Assembly (NCBI GenBank): GCA_963971405.1
Contig: OZ020491.1
Span: 5,016,855 to 5,080,854, forward strand
Source: Psococerastis gibbosa
Taxonomy: Eukaryota > Arthropoda > Insecta > Psocodea > Psocidae
Direction of reading: 5' to 3'
DNA length: 64,000 nt
The notes beneath the pieces are model-generated. The model had not been told where the DNA came from. It worked only from the letters and a program-made list of their open reading frames with translations, and ran no database searches. The first letter of the stretch is position 1. Every line of letters begins with the position of its first letter. The position numbers and the translations under genes were made by a program. Shown one piece after another: positions 52,688 through 63,874 of the stretch.

Positions 52688-52915
52688 CATAGTCCCAGGC
52701 CACGGTGTGGGCCCATAGGACAGTGGACCTCCTGATTATAGTGGATTCCGAATCACTTGGGAAACACAGTGAAGTCACACGATTAGTTCGGAGGTGACCA
52801 GGACAAGTCCTACTATGTTTCCCTACCGGCACTGTGCACACGACGAAGTTATCTGCATCTTTGAACCTGCTCTAGTCCGCTGGATTCAACTTGGTATGGC
52901 GGCCAGCTATAGCCT
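52688..52915 (-). repeat. Dispersed repeat R1, second subfamily, inverted
   Basis: On the minus strand it is colinear with 6195-6420 (CCGGTAGGGAA, CAGGACTTGTCC, GTGATTCGGAATCCAC, ATAGGACAGT). Confidence 0.65.
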
Positions 52916-52919
52916 ATAT

Positions 52920-54180
52920 AAGTTTTTTTGAAAATTTTTATACCTATTTTTCTGAAAATTCCAAAAAATTTACGTTTTCTTCCTTTCTGCCATTTGGCCG
53001 GGGGCCCTTACGCCTTGCGTAACATGCTACCCTTGTTACGCCACTGGTCAGCCCTTCTGAGGTAAACTATATTTGGTAGAGGACTGACGGAAGAACTGGT
53101 AGATCTAGGTTCGAATCTGGGTTTTAGAAATTAAATTATAAATTATATATATATATTATTATAAATTACTCTACCATCCGGGAATAGTTCCAATGTGCAT
53201 CCCAACAAAATTGGTACCTTTCCTTCGTTGGCATGGTGGCATTGTGCTTGCTTGCGCGCACACGGAGACCTGTCGGAACTAGACGCAAGTATTAAATTAA
53301 TTAGTGAGGCGATTGTAGAGGTTTGATGAAGCAGTAGAATCCGGGTTGATAAGCCGTGGTCGATCTGAAAGCATACTTCCAAACTTTTCGTCAACATCTG
53401 CCGTCGACATTAATTTTCCACGTATTTAAGCAAATTTTGGGGATTCACACATATTAAGACGCAATTGAGAAACGAAGACACATTGCGACAGACTATTCCT
53501 AAAACGCATAAAAAATATGGCAGACGCCCTAATGAATCAGTTTTGTCAGAGATATATTTAACAAATTGTCATTTAAATAAAAATAAAAATAATAAAATGG
53601 GGAAAATTAAAAAAAAATTGAAATACTTAATTTAAAACATAAACTAGTCATTAAACTTATGCTACACAGGGATTCCATTCATTTGCCCGAGGGCTAGGGT
53701 GGGTGTCATTAATGGTTTATCAAAGAAAATTAATAAATACAAATATATTTTGCACTACCATCTGCTCCAAGATCGCTCAATAAGCGAAAGCTTGAGCGTG
53801 AAATATAACTTTTTTGAAAAATTGTCAGTGTATTGCCCCTTGTCTGAGGCTACCATACAAGAAAAACAGTGAAGTGAAGTGTATTTTCTCAATTACATTT
53901 TTTACTTTTTTACACGTCTTGTGAAACAAAAAAGTGCCCCATATGCCACTGCGTGTGAAGGTAACACTCAACAACTTAAACTAATATGAAAACTAATTTC
54001 TACCCTACATGTAAATTGTCAAAAAATATAAACTATAGTACTATAAATTAGCCTGCTATCGGGTGTATTGTCCATGTATATTATATACATATAAATAAGC
54101 ATGAAAATGCTATTGTAATGGTGAGAGTGGTAGATATTCACTACAAGGGGTACATTTACAACATATACAGGTATAATCAT
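52920..54180. other. Gene-free AT-rich stretch
   Basis: No gene was recognised. An R4 copy lies at 53310-53400 on the minus strand, with a short (TA)n at 53142-53160 just before it. Confidence 0.5.
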
Positions 54181-54434
54181 GCCCAAGGCCGTGCCCAGGT
54201 TCTAATTTCGAGGGGGGGGAGTCCAAATTTTTTTTGTACGTAATTTATTAATGAATTAATGGATGAATTCTTCAAACAATACAGGTTTACATTTAAAAAA
54301 AAAAAATATTTGATCATGCCTTACATCATAGCGTTCACCAAACTACCCCTTCTTCAGAAAAAAGTTATGCGTGCCTCAACAATTTTCCACTAGTGCCCCT
54401 TATTCTCTGTTGGTGCTAGTATCACAGGCGGGTA

Positions 54435-54512
54435 CATTTTCTAAATCTACTCAGGACTTAGGATGTAGACTTTTACCCGAAAGGATGTTGGTTCGAGTCC
54501 CACATGTGCAAG
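54435..54512 (+). mobile_element. SINE family A head fragment
   Basis: GTAGACTTTTACCCGAAAGG followed by TTGGTTCGAGTCCCACATGTG carries the B box and anticodon-side sequence of SINE family A. The 5' A-box part is weak, and the body is replaced by a GAAAG microsatellite. Confidence 0.55.
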
Positions 54513-54544
54513 AAAGAAAGGAAGGAAGGAAAATTTTCTTTGAG

Positions 54545-54660
54545 GAAGTAGTAAAATCTGAGATGATAGGCCGTGGTCGTTCTGAAAAAGTACTTCCAAA
54601 CGTTTCGGCAAAATCTGTGGTCGACATCTTCAGTGAAACTGCTTAGACTTCTAAGATTGT
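54545..54660 (-). repeat. Dispersed repeat R4, copy
   Basis: The minus strand reads CACTGAAGATGTCGACCACA, GATTTTGCCGAAACG, TTTGGAAGTA and GAACGACCACGGCCTATCAT. The pattern CTGAAGAT, stem, GAAA recalls the Penelope hairpin at 41255-41300. Confidence 0.65.
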
Positions 54661-55554
54661 ATCACGGAGGCTCTGCAGCAACTGTTTGGGCAAGGGAATT
54701 CTACGGCTTCCTGTCTTTATTGCTATCCTGTTTATACGTAATACTAGTAGGCTAGTATAAGGAAAGCTTTGTTATGGCCGAAATGTTTGATTCCGGGATT
54801 ACAATTACGTTTTGCGGTCCCAGGAACCCGAAAAAGTGGTTTTTCTGTCTGTTAGTCTCTCAGCTTGTTTGCCGATTTGTGGGAAAACTACTCGATGGCA
54901 GTTAACAAGGTGTTATATATTCTATACCCCACCTGTCAGATATTTAGGTTTATACATGACATACATACACTATAGATGATATGAGGAGCTTGGTTACAAA
55001 CGTGGCCAACTCTATTTTTTTACAAAATGGGGTTTTGATCCGACCTTGCAGAAAATTTTAATGGCCACCTGCATGTTGTAAAATAAAGTGACAAAAGCAG
55101 CCAGATTGCGCACAGAAGCGCTGAGAAGTCTAATGTTAGCTATAAACTTAATGCAATTTTCAACAGAAAATCCACCCTCCTGAAAAATTCTACAACTTGG
55201 AGTTGGCCATGTTTGTAAACAGCCTCCTCATATAGTTTTGTCGCTATGCATTAACATTCCATCGCGACAGGGCTACGCTTCCCGGTGGTATATGATACCT
55301 ATATTTAGGATCACAGACAGAGTTATTAATTACGATATGTGGATTATTTATTAATATTTATGTTCATTGGGTGTGAGCCCTCCTCGTGGGATGGAACCCC
55401 GCCTGCTCTGCCCATAGACGTTAACCATTATAGAAAGATACTATACCTATTGTAAATTCAAAATAAGCCAGACTGAGTATTCGCGTAAATTGTGATACCT
55501 CGTTTGTGGTGGGCGGGCTTGGCTGCGGTTTCTATGGTTTGTCGTTTATGCATG

Positions 55555-56095
55555 TAGGCCAGGTACACATGGACGGGTCCGATGAGAAATATTTCATAGG
55601 AGAAGTGGGAAATAATATAAACTTGGCGCCAAACCGCAGTCTACTACAGCAGATTTTTGTTGCTGACTTGTCGTTGACTAATCGCTGTTAGTATCTGCTG
55701 CAGTAAATAGTAATTTTTCATGTGAGGAAATGGGAAATGTTGGTAAACCTAGCCAAACCGCAGTTGCAGCAGAATTTTGTAGCTGACTTGTCGTTGACCA
55801 ATCGCTGTTAGTATCCGCTGCAGTAAACAGTAATTTTTCATGTGAGGAATTAATGGGAAATGTTGGTAAACCTAGCCAAACCGCAGTTGCAGCAGAATTT
55901 TGTAGCTGACTTGTCGTTGACCAATCGCTGCTATAATATCTGCTGCAGTAAACAGAAAATTTTTGTTTGAGGAAATGGGAAATTTTGGTAAACCTAGCCA
56001 AATCGCAGTCTACTACAGCAGATTTTTGTTGCTGACTTGTCACTGGTTAATTGCTGCAACAATTTGCTGCAGTAAACTGCGGTTTTGCCTTGCAG
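55555..56095. repeat. About 125-base tandem repeat, four units
   Basis: Units share TGAGGAAATGGGAAATGTTG, GTAAACCTAGCCAAACCGCA, GCAGAATTTTGTAGCTGACT, TGTCGTTGACCAATCGCTG and TCTGCTGCAGTAAACAG. The 5' flank GGTACACATGGACGGGTCCG resembles termini of DNA elements (GGTACACACTGACG at 46084 and GATACACACGGACC at 57037). The minus-strand ORF through it is a repeat artefact. Confidence 0.85.
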
Positions 56096-56099
56096 GATT

Positions 56100-57030
56100 C
56101 GAGAATTTGTCCTGTAAGGATATATTCGTTATATGTCTCTCTACAGACTCTGCGTTCCAGCAGCTAGTCCTGCCCATATAGTCCTCTTCAACTCGTAGGA
56201 TCTGCCATTTCAACTTCCCTAAGACACTTAGGCTGATCAATATGACCTTGAGCGAAGTCTTCGTGTATATACGTATTTCATTAAATAATAGTGGCCTCGG
56301 CAAACCGGCTGAGAGTCTAGTGAGTCAAACAAATAAAGATAAACCAATGAGCTTCCGCAGACGTTGGTATTTCAGTAGGTAGGTAATAAGTTTGAGTTTA
56401 TTGTTTTATTTATTTTCATATCTTTATTAATTATTTTTCGGGTATTTTAGTAGCTAGAGGAATAATTTTGGCCTATGAGCGATAATAAATCGATACAACC
56501 GTAAATCATTAAAATTGGCACTGCAGCCGTTCTTGAGTTACCTATATAGAACTCTGACGTTTTATTTAATGCTTATCTATGCGTATAGGCATAGAGATCT
56601 GTGATACATAGGAGAAATGAGATATTCACTGCCATCTTGCATATTTTGTGAATTTCCCCCTGCCACGTCTTCTCGACCAAGAGTTCTAGAGGGATGGTGA
56701 GTCAAAAAAAAAGTATTTAATTTTGGGGTGCCAATTTTTAGCATATATCCTCTCAAAAGAATTATTTAACATAATTTATATGACGTTGTAAATAAATAAA
56801 AAATGAAATTTTATTGTACAGGTATATAAATTATTATTTATTCTGAAAAGACAGTGAGGCGTTAACACCATCACAAATTATAATGAACACCATTATTTTC
56901 AATAAACGCAGCCACGCACATTAATCCCTAAATTGATAACATGAATTATTCATAAGCAATGTATCATGTTGTCATCTTGGTTGTCATTCAGGCCATCACA
57001 TAAAGTCTCTTGAAATGTGTTGGCACAATT
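56100..57030. other. Gene-free stretch
   Basis: No coding, RNA or repeat signal was recognised apart from short A-runs. Confidence 0.5.
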
Positions 57031-57079
57031 TAGGCCCGATACACACGGACCATTCACGCAGTCGCTATTTACTAATGTT

Positions 57080-57440
57080 TCTAACGCCTGTTTTCAGCAT
57101 TTCTGCTGTAAGCAACCCTGTCAGCCTGGCGGGAGGAGTGAGTCTGTTTGTTAACTTGAGGCACCCTAAGGGCAGACTCTTTCACCTCCGGGGAAAGAGG
57201 AGTTGACTAACAGGGTGGACCTCCTGATTATACTTGATTCCGAACCACTTGGGGAACATGTTAAAGTCACACCATTTAATCGGAGGTGACCAGGACTCGA
57301 CACGCACGTATACTGACTGGTATAGTCTCAGCGCGTCCAACCATGTTCCCCTGCCAACGCTGTGCACACTACCAAGTTTGCTGGAGTTTGAAACATGCTC
57401 TGCTCTCGTGGATTCAAGATGGTAAGGCCGTTGATGAAGT
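57080..57440 (-). repeat. Dispersed repeat R1, inverted copy
   Basis: It runs from AACGCCTGTTTTCAGCATTT (plus strand) to GATTCAAGATGGTAAGGCCG. All R1 landmarks are present in reverse order. Confidence 0.72.
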
Positions 57441-58243
57441 TGCTATTTGCCGACGTCTTTTCCGTTGCAGCCATAAGGCTACCAGAAGACCTCTTGTCGA
57501 TTTCGTGATGATTTCGGAAGTTGATCCTAGACACGCCTGATCATAGAAATCTTCTGAAGTAGACTAAGTCCCAAGGTTGTTTTATATAAACTGGATTCGT
57601 AAGGCGACAACAGAGGCGGACGCAGCGACCGGCAATTGTCCCCCCCCCCCCCTTTGGAGGGCAGTTATATTCTTTGCTTCTACAATCCAAGTGTTAACTG
57701 CACTCAAAATGCGAAAAACCCCACCATTTTCGCCCTACTTAAAAAAAAACAACAATTTTATTAATCCCCTGTAATTTAGAAACCTTATTGATCTGAAAAT
57801 TAGTAAAACCCCAATATTTCGGCCCTATATTTCAAAAATTTTCTCCCGGGGGAGACCCATCGTATCCTCCGAACCCACTGGCTCATGCGCAAAAGACACT
57901 ATGGTCATTAATTTAAAAGCTGCGTACGTCCATGAGAACGGCTTTCCCCATTTTATATACTTTTATGAAAATGGGTGGAGGGGCGCCAAATTATACACTG
58001 ACAAGTGCCTCCCCCTTTCATGAGGTCTGGGACCGCCTCTGGGCGACAATTTTTTCAAATTCAAGATTCAGGCTGCCATTTGCACTGATATCTTCATTGC
58101 ATATTTACATAGACTTTCCCGTTCTAGATCTCATTTTTAAAATAATTTTAATTTGAAATTTGAATTGTGGAAACATTGCAAATGGCCGCAGGAATCCTGC
58201 CGACTGCTAGGCTGTTGCGAGCCCATATATTTATATAAAATGA

Positions 58244-59023
58244 ACGCTGAACGCAGGGGCTGCCTTTATATATAAAAACCATGAGTTTCATTTCCCTCTA
58301 CTACCACAGATTTCTATTTTTTCCGCCGAGCTGGTCGCTATCCAACAATGCATCATACATATAAGTAATGCTAAACACTGCAAGTCCCTCATAATATCCG
58401 ATAGTCTGTCAGCACTTACTGCCATTCAACAGATATACCCCACACATCCTTTAATAACAACAATTCGAAACTCCATCACACGAGTAGCATCATATTCCGA
58501 AATTAAATTTTTATGGGTCCCATCACATGCAGGAATCTCAGGCAACAACAGAGCTGACCGAGCTGCCCAAGCAGCAGCTGCGATCCCCTCTCCCCCTTAT
58601 CCGTATTTTTCTCCAAGTGATTTTAAGACTAACTCTACCCGAATTATGATACAAAGATGGCAAAATCACTGGGAGAATCCGGAATTTTCACATAATAAAC
58701 TTAGGGCCATCAAACCTCATGTAGGGAAAGTGTCGGCTGACACAAGCCTTAGCCGCATGGAGGAAGTATTAATAACACGACTGCTTATTGGGCACACGAG
58801 GCTGACCCATGGGCACTTGATGACGGGTTCCCCACCACCCATGTGTCCAACCTGTCAGGTACTACTTGATGTACAACACCTGCTCCTTGTCTGTCCTACG
58901 TATGCTTGCTACCGCACCTTCCCTAGTAACTCCTCTATGAGCGATATTCTTACTGATGCAGCTACTTTACGCCAACACACGCTCCCGTTTCTGTTCCAGT
59001 CCACTATCTATAAAGATCTGTAA
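58244..59023 (+). pseudogene. LINE RNase H domain and C-terminal knuckle, 5'-truncated
   Basis: The frame is open from 58244 and is a clean C-terminal part of an RNase H-bearing LINE: GAAFIYKNHEF, SIFSAELVAIQQ (Glu), SLIISDSLSALTAIQ (Asp), IKFLWVPSHAGISGNNRADR (His, Asp), LITRLLIGHTRLTHGHLM, and the terminal CPTCQVLLDVQHLLLVCPTY (C-x2-C-x8-H-x4-C). The first Asp motif (TDGS) is already missing. Stop at 59021-59023, then 3' UTR and long A-runs. Confidence 0.88.
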
Positions 59024-59036
59024 AAACCCTTAATCC

Positions 59037-59078
<42 letters not shown>

Positions 59079-59257
59079 GAACAAATAGACAAGGGCAAAC
59101 TGTTGTAGACGGTACCTGGGCAACTCGTTGCCCAGCGCGCTTATAGCAGTTTGCGGGAAAAAAAAACCAATAGTGCACACTACACCAACCCCATTAAAAA
59201 CTACAGTATTGCAACACTTAAACATACAACGCGTAAGCCCCAAAGGGCGTTGCGTTA

Positions 59258-59300
<43 letters not shown>
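59024..59300 (+). mobile_element. LINE 3' region with two long A-runs
   Basis: An A-run of about 37 bases starts at 59040 and a second of about 37 at 59262. Between them are GACGGTACCTGGGCAACTCG and a GC-rich stretch ending GGGCGTTGCGTTATGATTT. Either the first A-run is internal to the 3' UTR, or two poly(A)-tailed insertions abut. Confidence 0.6.
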
Positions 59301-59361
59301 ATATAAAATAAAACAAATAAATAAATAAATCTTGACTTTTTGTTGTTCAATTATTAAGCGA

Positions 59362-59528
59362 ACCCAGTGGAGTTAGGGCTGGAAAGCCCTCCCTTACACT
59401 CAATTAGGATGACCCGGACCCGCCTGCTTTACACGCATGGCCAGAAAATGTAGCCAGTGTGGGGCTCGAACCAGCAACCTTTCGGGTGAAAGTCAGAGTC
59501 TGTACCACTACTCTACAGGATCTGACAT
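59362..59528 (-). mobile_element. SINE with tRNA-Glu-like head (family A, best copy)
   Basis: On the minus strand the head reads GTAGAGTAGTGGTACAGACT, TGACTTTCACCCGAAAGG and GCTGGTTCGAGCCCCAC. The anticodon loop CTTTCAC equals that of tRNA-Glu(UUC), and A and B boxes are intact. The body (AAAATGTAGCCAGTGTGG read in reverse, and CCCTTACACTCAATTAGGA) is shared with 2036-2205. Confidence 0.78.
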
Positions 59529-59585
59529 GATTAGGCCTACTAAATCAATTCAAGTGTTGTTTATAAGCCAGAAGCTCACTGGTAA

Positions 59586-60372
59586 GGCGGGGTTTCCACC
59601 GACCTCTCATTGCAGAAAGCAAAGACATTGGCGTGGTAGCAGACATTCAAGACTTAGGCGGGTATTCCACCGACCTCTCATTGCAGAATGCAAATGTCAT
59701 TGACGGAAATTTTTGTTTTACTCTATGCCATAGTTAAAATTGATCAATGATCATAGAGTAAAATCACAAACAAACAAATTAAATTAAAAAATGGCGTCAT
59801 GGGATATGTTAAGGCTGAGTGTTCAAAATCTTTTGTAAACAAGAAATTTTGCTGATTTTTTGACGAAAATAATTTATTGCTCATTCCACAGATACAAAGA
59901 TAACAAAGTGAACAGATAAAAAACTCATAAAAAATCCAAGTTATCGCAGGAAGTTTATATTTTCTGAACTGAAATATTATTACCTTAAAAAAATTGGATA
60001 AAGAGCCTTAAACCCATTTTGTAGCACAGTTGTAAATCTGTAAGGAAAATAGACAGCTTTCACAGATAGCTCATATTTTTTAAGATTTTTCCATCTGTTC
60101 CCTTTTATATCTTTGTGCCTGTGGAACGATCAATTAATTAATTTCGTCCAAAAAGTACGATAATTTCTTGTTTACAAAACATTTTGAATACTCAGGCTTA
60201 AGTACAAACATTTTAATAGATTTCTATAAAAAGAAAAATTCAAATTTTCGTCAATGTCATTTGCATTCTGCAATGAGAGGTCAGTGCAATACCCGCCTAA
60301 GTTTTGAATGTCTGCTACCACGTCAATGTCTTTGCATTCTGTAATGAGAGGTCGGTGGAAACCCAGCCTAAG
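59586..60372. mobile_element. Triple-nested palindromic elements
   Basis: Outer arms: AGGCGGGGTTTCCACCGACC (59586) and GGTCGGTGGAAACCCAGCCT (to 60372). Second arms: TAGGCGGGTATTCCACCGAC (about 59656) and the inverse ending ATACCCGCCTAA (about 60301). Third: the TTAA-type element at 59813-60197. The same outer and inner arms without the third element occur at 9014-9400. Confidence 0.78.
59813..60197. mobile_element. TTAA-type palindromic MITE, copy 2
   Basis: It starts GGCTGAGTGTTCAAAAT and ends ATTTTGAATACTCAGGC between TTAA at 59809-59812 and TTAA at 60198-60201. It is colinear, in inverted orientation, with 31026-31411. The sister palindrome at 9014-9400 provides the unoccupied site. Confidence 0.82.
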
Positions 60373-60914
60373 GGCAACATTCACGTGAACGGCTTCTTGA
60401 AACTCGTCATGATATCACCTACTTAGTTACAATACTACAAAACCTACAAATCTATTCCAAGTGTCATTTGTAGATGTGCAACTATACGCATGTCGGCTGC
60501 TGAGATTCTTTTTCCGGGACCAGTAGGTACGCAGCATTCCTACACACACGGTAGCCATTAATCAGATGAAGCGCCTATCCTAATACCCCTCAATGGAGCG
60601 AATATAAATTACATCATTAACCTGTTGTAAATCACGGCTGGTTGACAGTAATACCTGCACTTGTACCAGTATAAAGTTCTGTACAATACCATATAGGCTA
60701 ATTTACCATACCATAATTACCATTTGCCATATAATACTGAATAGCTATGTCACGTACTGTATAGAATATGCATTCGGCATGTAATTTACCATTTTAGTAA
60801 GTAAAGCAATAGGCCTGACAACCTTTAGATCAAAATAACAAAACAACCTTCTCATGTTTAACTCAATTCTTACTATTTTATTATTTTAAGGACTCTTTAT
60901 GGATCTAGGGCTAC

Positions 60915-61120
60915 TTATAGGGGCCAATAGGTCTCTTGTCCAATGCCAACGACCTCATGCATCCCCGACATTATATTTTGTATTGTTTCCGTATAAAATT
61001 TTGGCCATTGGCAAACTGCTATACGTTCTCGATGTCAACCTACACCGGATACATGAGATAATGGACATGCTTACCATTGACGCAATGATACTGCATGACT
61101 TAACCAAGTACAGATAAGAA
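60915..61120 (+). repeat. Dispersed repeat R3, best copy
   Basis: It starts near GGGGCCAATAGGTCTCTTGT and ends CATGACTTAACCAAGTACAG. In between it is colinear with 36235-36425. No ORF. Confidence 0.7.
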
Positions 61121-62113
61121 AGAGTCACTATTGCTAGCGGTTTTAACAATGACGGTGATCGAGTTATCCCTGGTTAAGTGTGTTATATCAAGTTAAGTTA
61201 AAACTCGTGGAACCAAGCTAAGCTAACGTGTTATTTAGGCAGCGCTTCTTAATCAAATTTGACGTCTTCCACCATATTATAAATTAATTTATAATAGATA
61301 AGTTAAGTATCTACATAATAGGCTCTTTAAAACAAAACAAACAAAAAATCTCAAATCAAATTTGAAGTACTATAAAATTGACCAGTGGAATACCCGCCTA
61401 AGCAATGCTGCATTAAATTGTACTACCACGTTGTTCACTCCCACTCACCCCGAGACCCACTCACTCCCACTCACTGAACTATTTGTATTTAATCTGAAAA
61501 CATCGTATACTATATATTGTACTATACTACTAATAAAAACAAGTCTAAATTAGGTATAGGTACCGTACCTGAAAATGATGGTTTTAAGCATGTGAAATTT
61601 TCATATGAAAGCCCACTATCACGTGTAATGTATATGTTATGGAACTAGCCACAAGCCACTATCATAAATAGTTGAGATAGCCTTAACAGGCCTATTTTTC
61701 ATAGAGATACGATCTTTATCCATCCTTAACATTCGGGCACAAAATGGATGGAATTTCATTGCCATTGTCAAGGCTTAAGAATTTTTCGAAGCAGTGACGC
61801 TTATTAGATTTTATCCTGCTTTACCAATTTAAATACGGTAGTAAATGGAAAGCTTGGTGACGTTCTAAATTTTCGAAATATCTACAGAGTTACTCATTCT
61901 GAGGTCACAGGACCAGTAGCGGATACAGAGGGGGGGTAAGGGGGGTCATGACCCCCCCTTAACGCCCCGAAAGGGCGGCAAAATGACGATGATAAATATT
62001 TATTAGCATTTAAATTAAAAAAAAAAAACATTCAATTATGACACGTTTTGTCAATAAACGAAAACAGCGAAGGTCGACTTTGTTTTGTAGGCTATAGACA
62101 TAAAATAAAATCT

Positions 62114-63039
62114 CCGAGTGAATCCCCAGAAAACGCAAGTTTGCGTATTCCACCTCAAAAATAGGGAAGCAGACAGGAAACTCAACATCACCTGGGAAGG
62201 CATACCCCTCGAGCATGAACAGTATCCGAAGTACCTGGGTGTTAAACTCGACAGAACTTTAACCTTCAGAACACACTGTAGGGAGCTTAAAGGCAAAATC
62301 AGCGCCAGAAACAACATTTTACGGAAGCTGACTGGATCGTCTTGGGGAGCACAACCTGAACTTCTGAGAACCTCAGCACTGGCACTATGCTTTTCGGCAG
62401 CAGAATACTGTGCACCAGCGTGGGAAGCCTCCGCGCACACTAGACATGTGGACGTTGCCCTGAATGAGACAGTAAGGATTATCTCTGGCTGTTTGAAACC
62501 AACGCCAACCTACAAAGTTTACCCTATAGTAGGTATAGCGCCCCCTCACATCAAACGGACAGTAGCCGCAGAAAAGGAGAAGACCAAACAGGACTCCAGG
62601 CACCCAATGTATCAGCAGGAAAGACCGCCAGAACGTCTACGCTCCCGTAACAGCTTCCTCAAAAGACGAAAACCACTAGAAACTAATGCCGAAATACGGA
62701 GAACTAGTCTATGGGAGGAGGAACTCCCGATTATCTCCAATTTCAAAGCCAATGAAGAAATAGCAAAGGGAAGCCACCTGCCCTACGGAGAGTGGAGAAC
62801 ACTAAATAGGCTTAGAACTGGAGTCTCGAGATGCAGATACACGCAGAAGAAATGGGGTTATATTGAGGACGAATTATGTGACTGCGGGGAGGTCCAAACT
62901 GCTGATCACCTTCTCGTATGCAGAGACATGGGTACTGTTTGCAGTGTAGCTGACCTTTTTGTATGCAACGACAACGCCATCAAGGCCGCAAAGTTTTGGA
63001 AAATGATCTGACGGTCCGGACACGGAAAGTAAAGTAAGT
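62114..63039 (+). mobile_element. 5'-truncated LINE inside the hAT element
   Basis: The 926-base insert is flanked by the 14-base duplication ATAAAATAAAATCT (62100-62113 and 63040-63053). It carries the RT C-terminal ORF and ends, 31 bases after the stop codon, in GGAAAGTAAAGTAAGT. The absence of a long poly(A) suggests a LINE with a short-repeat tail. Confidence 0.87.
62118..63011 (+). CDS. LINE reverse transcriptase C-terminal part
   Basis: The 297-codon frame is open from the left edge of the insert, so the protein is N-terminally truncated. It has the RT thumb and connection: NPQKTQVCVFHLKNRE, KYLGVKLDRTLTFRTH, ARNNILRKLTGSSWG, LRTSALALCFSAAEYCAPAW and RIISGCLKPTPT. It ends with the knuckle CDCGEVQTADHLLVC (C-x-C-x8-H-x3-C or near). 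The catalytic YADD is not included, so it cannot polymerise. It is intact over its length, which suggests a fairly young insertion. Confidence 0.88.
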   Translation: MNPQKTQVCVFHLKNREADRKLNITWEGIPLEHEQYPKYLGVKLDRTLTFRTHCRELKGKISARNNILRKLTGSSWGAQPELLRTSALALCFSAAEYCAPAWEASAHTRHVDVALNETVRIISGCLKPTPTYKVYPIVGIAPPHIKRTVAAEKEKTKQDSRHPMYQQERPPERLRSRNSFLKRRKPLETNAEIRRTSLWEEELPIISNFKANEEIAKGSHLPYGEWRTLNRLRTGVSRCRYTQKKWGYIEDELCDCGEVQTADHLLVCRDMGTVCSVADLFVCNDNAIKAAKFWKMI

Positions 63040-63704
63040 ATAAAATAAAATCTTCCTTTCATAATTACATTTAATTTTGTATTGCTTACAATTAATCAAT
63101 TAATAATTATTATCATTTGTTACATTGTGGTTAACCTTTAAATGATTAGGATGTGTAACTTTACTTAAGGAAGTAAAGAAATTGTTCCACCTGCAGCTGT
63201 ATCAATTTTTTAATAATTTTTTCTAGTGTCTGTAGTAAGTAGGTAACGACCTAAACAGCTACAATCATGTCGTCGTATATAGTAGGATGCCAAATCAAAG
63301 AGCACTAGAGACAATACAATGGGGGGCCGCAAATTCGACCGTGACCCCCCTTAAGAAAACTCTGTATCCGCCTCTGCACAGGACCCCAAAACCAGAGTTT
63401 TTACGAAATGTCTGTCTGTAGCTCAGCAGCAGCAGCCCTATTATGGCGATTTGGGATTAACATAATACCAGGGTTAATTCAATTGTATTAAACAAATGAG
63501 TGCAAAATGCGGGGGAAATTCAAATTGATAAATTCATCCTCGGCTATATTTTTGGTGAGTATTCAATTTTTTCTCCCTTAGCTGATGTAGACACATTAAA
63601 ATTCTTATTAGATATATTTTATTCAATTATCTACAGTATCTATACATTGTATGTACTGTATATTTATGCTAATTAGTATTTCATTATTTATTATTTCCTT
63701 GGCG

Positions 63705-63830
63705 AAGCAGTAGAATCCGGAATGATAGGGCGTGGTCGATCTGAAAGCTTACTTCCGAACGTTTCGTTAACAACAGCGGTCGGCATCTTCAGTGGAACTG
63801 CGTAGACTTATAATATTGTATCTCGGAGAT
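63705..63830 (-). repeat. Dispersed repeat R4, copy
   Basis: The minus strand reads CACTGAAGATGCCGACCGCT, GTTAACGAAACGTTCGGAAG, TTTCAGATCGACCACGCCCT and ATTCTACTGCTTCGCC, in the same order as 54545-54660. Confidence 0.68.
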
Positions 63831-63874
63831 TTTCATTTCCTTCTATTCTTCATGTGCATGTTTTCATCGCTTGA

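Larger units (their letters stand above)
61914..63376. mobile_element. hAT-type non-autonomous element carrying a LINE insert
   Basis: The ends CAGTAGCGGATACAGAG and CTCTGTATCCGCCTCTG are inverted repeats of the hAT kind (CAGNGGCGGA). The 8-base duplication CACAGGAC lies at 61906-61913 and 63377-63384. Outside it, the flanks join into an R2 copy (GAGGTCACAGGACCCCAAAA, then TTTTTACGAAATGTCTGTCTG), which shows the pre-insertion sequence. Without the LINE insert the element is about 523 bases and has no transposase. Confidence 0.88.

Noticed and set aside
53143-53397. 84-codon minus-strand ORF
   Set aside because: It overlaps repeat R4 and AT-rich sequence, and the frame is not kept in other R4 copies.
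55615-56095. CRISPR-like regularly spaced repeat
   Set aside because: The entire 125-base unit is repeated, with no unique spacers, in a eukaryotic genome. It is an ordinary tandem repeat.
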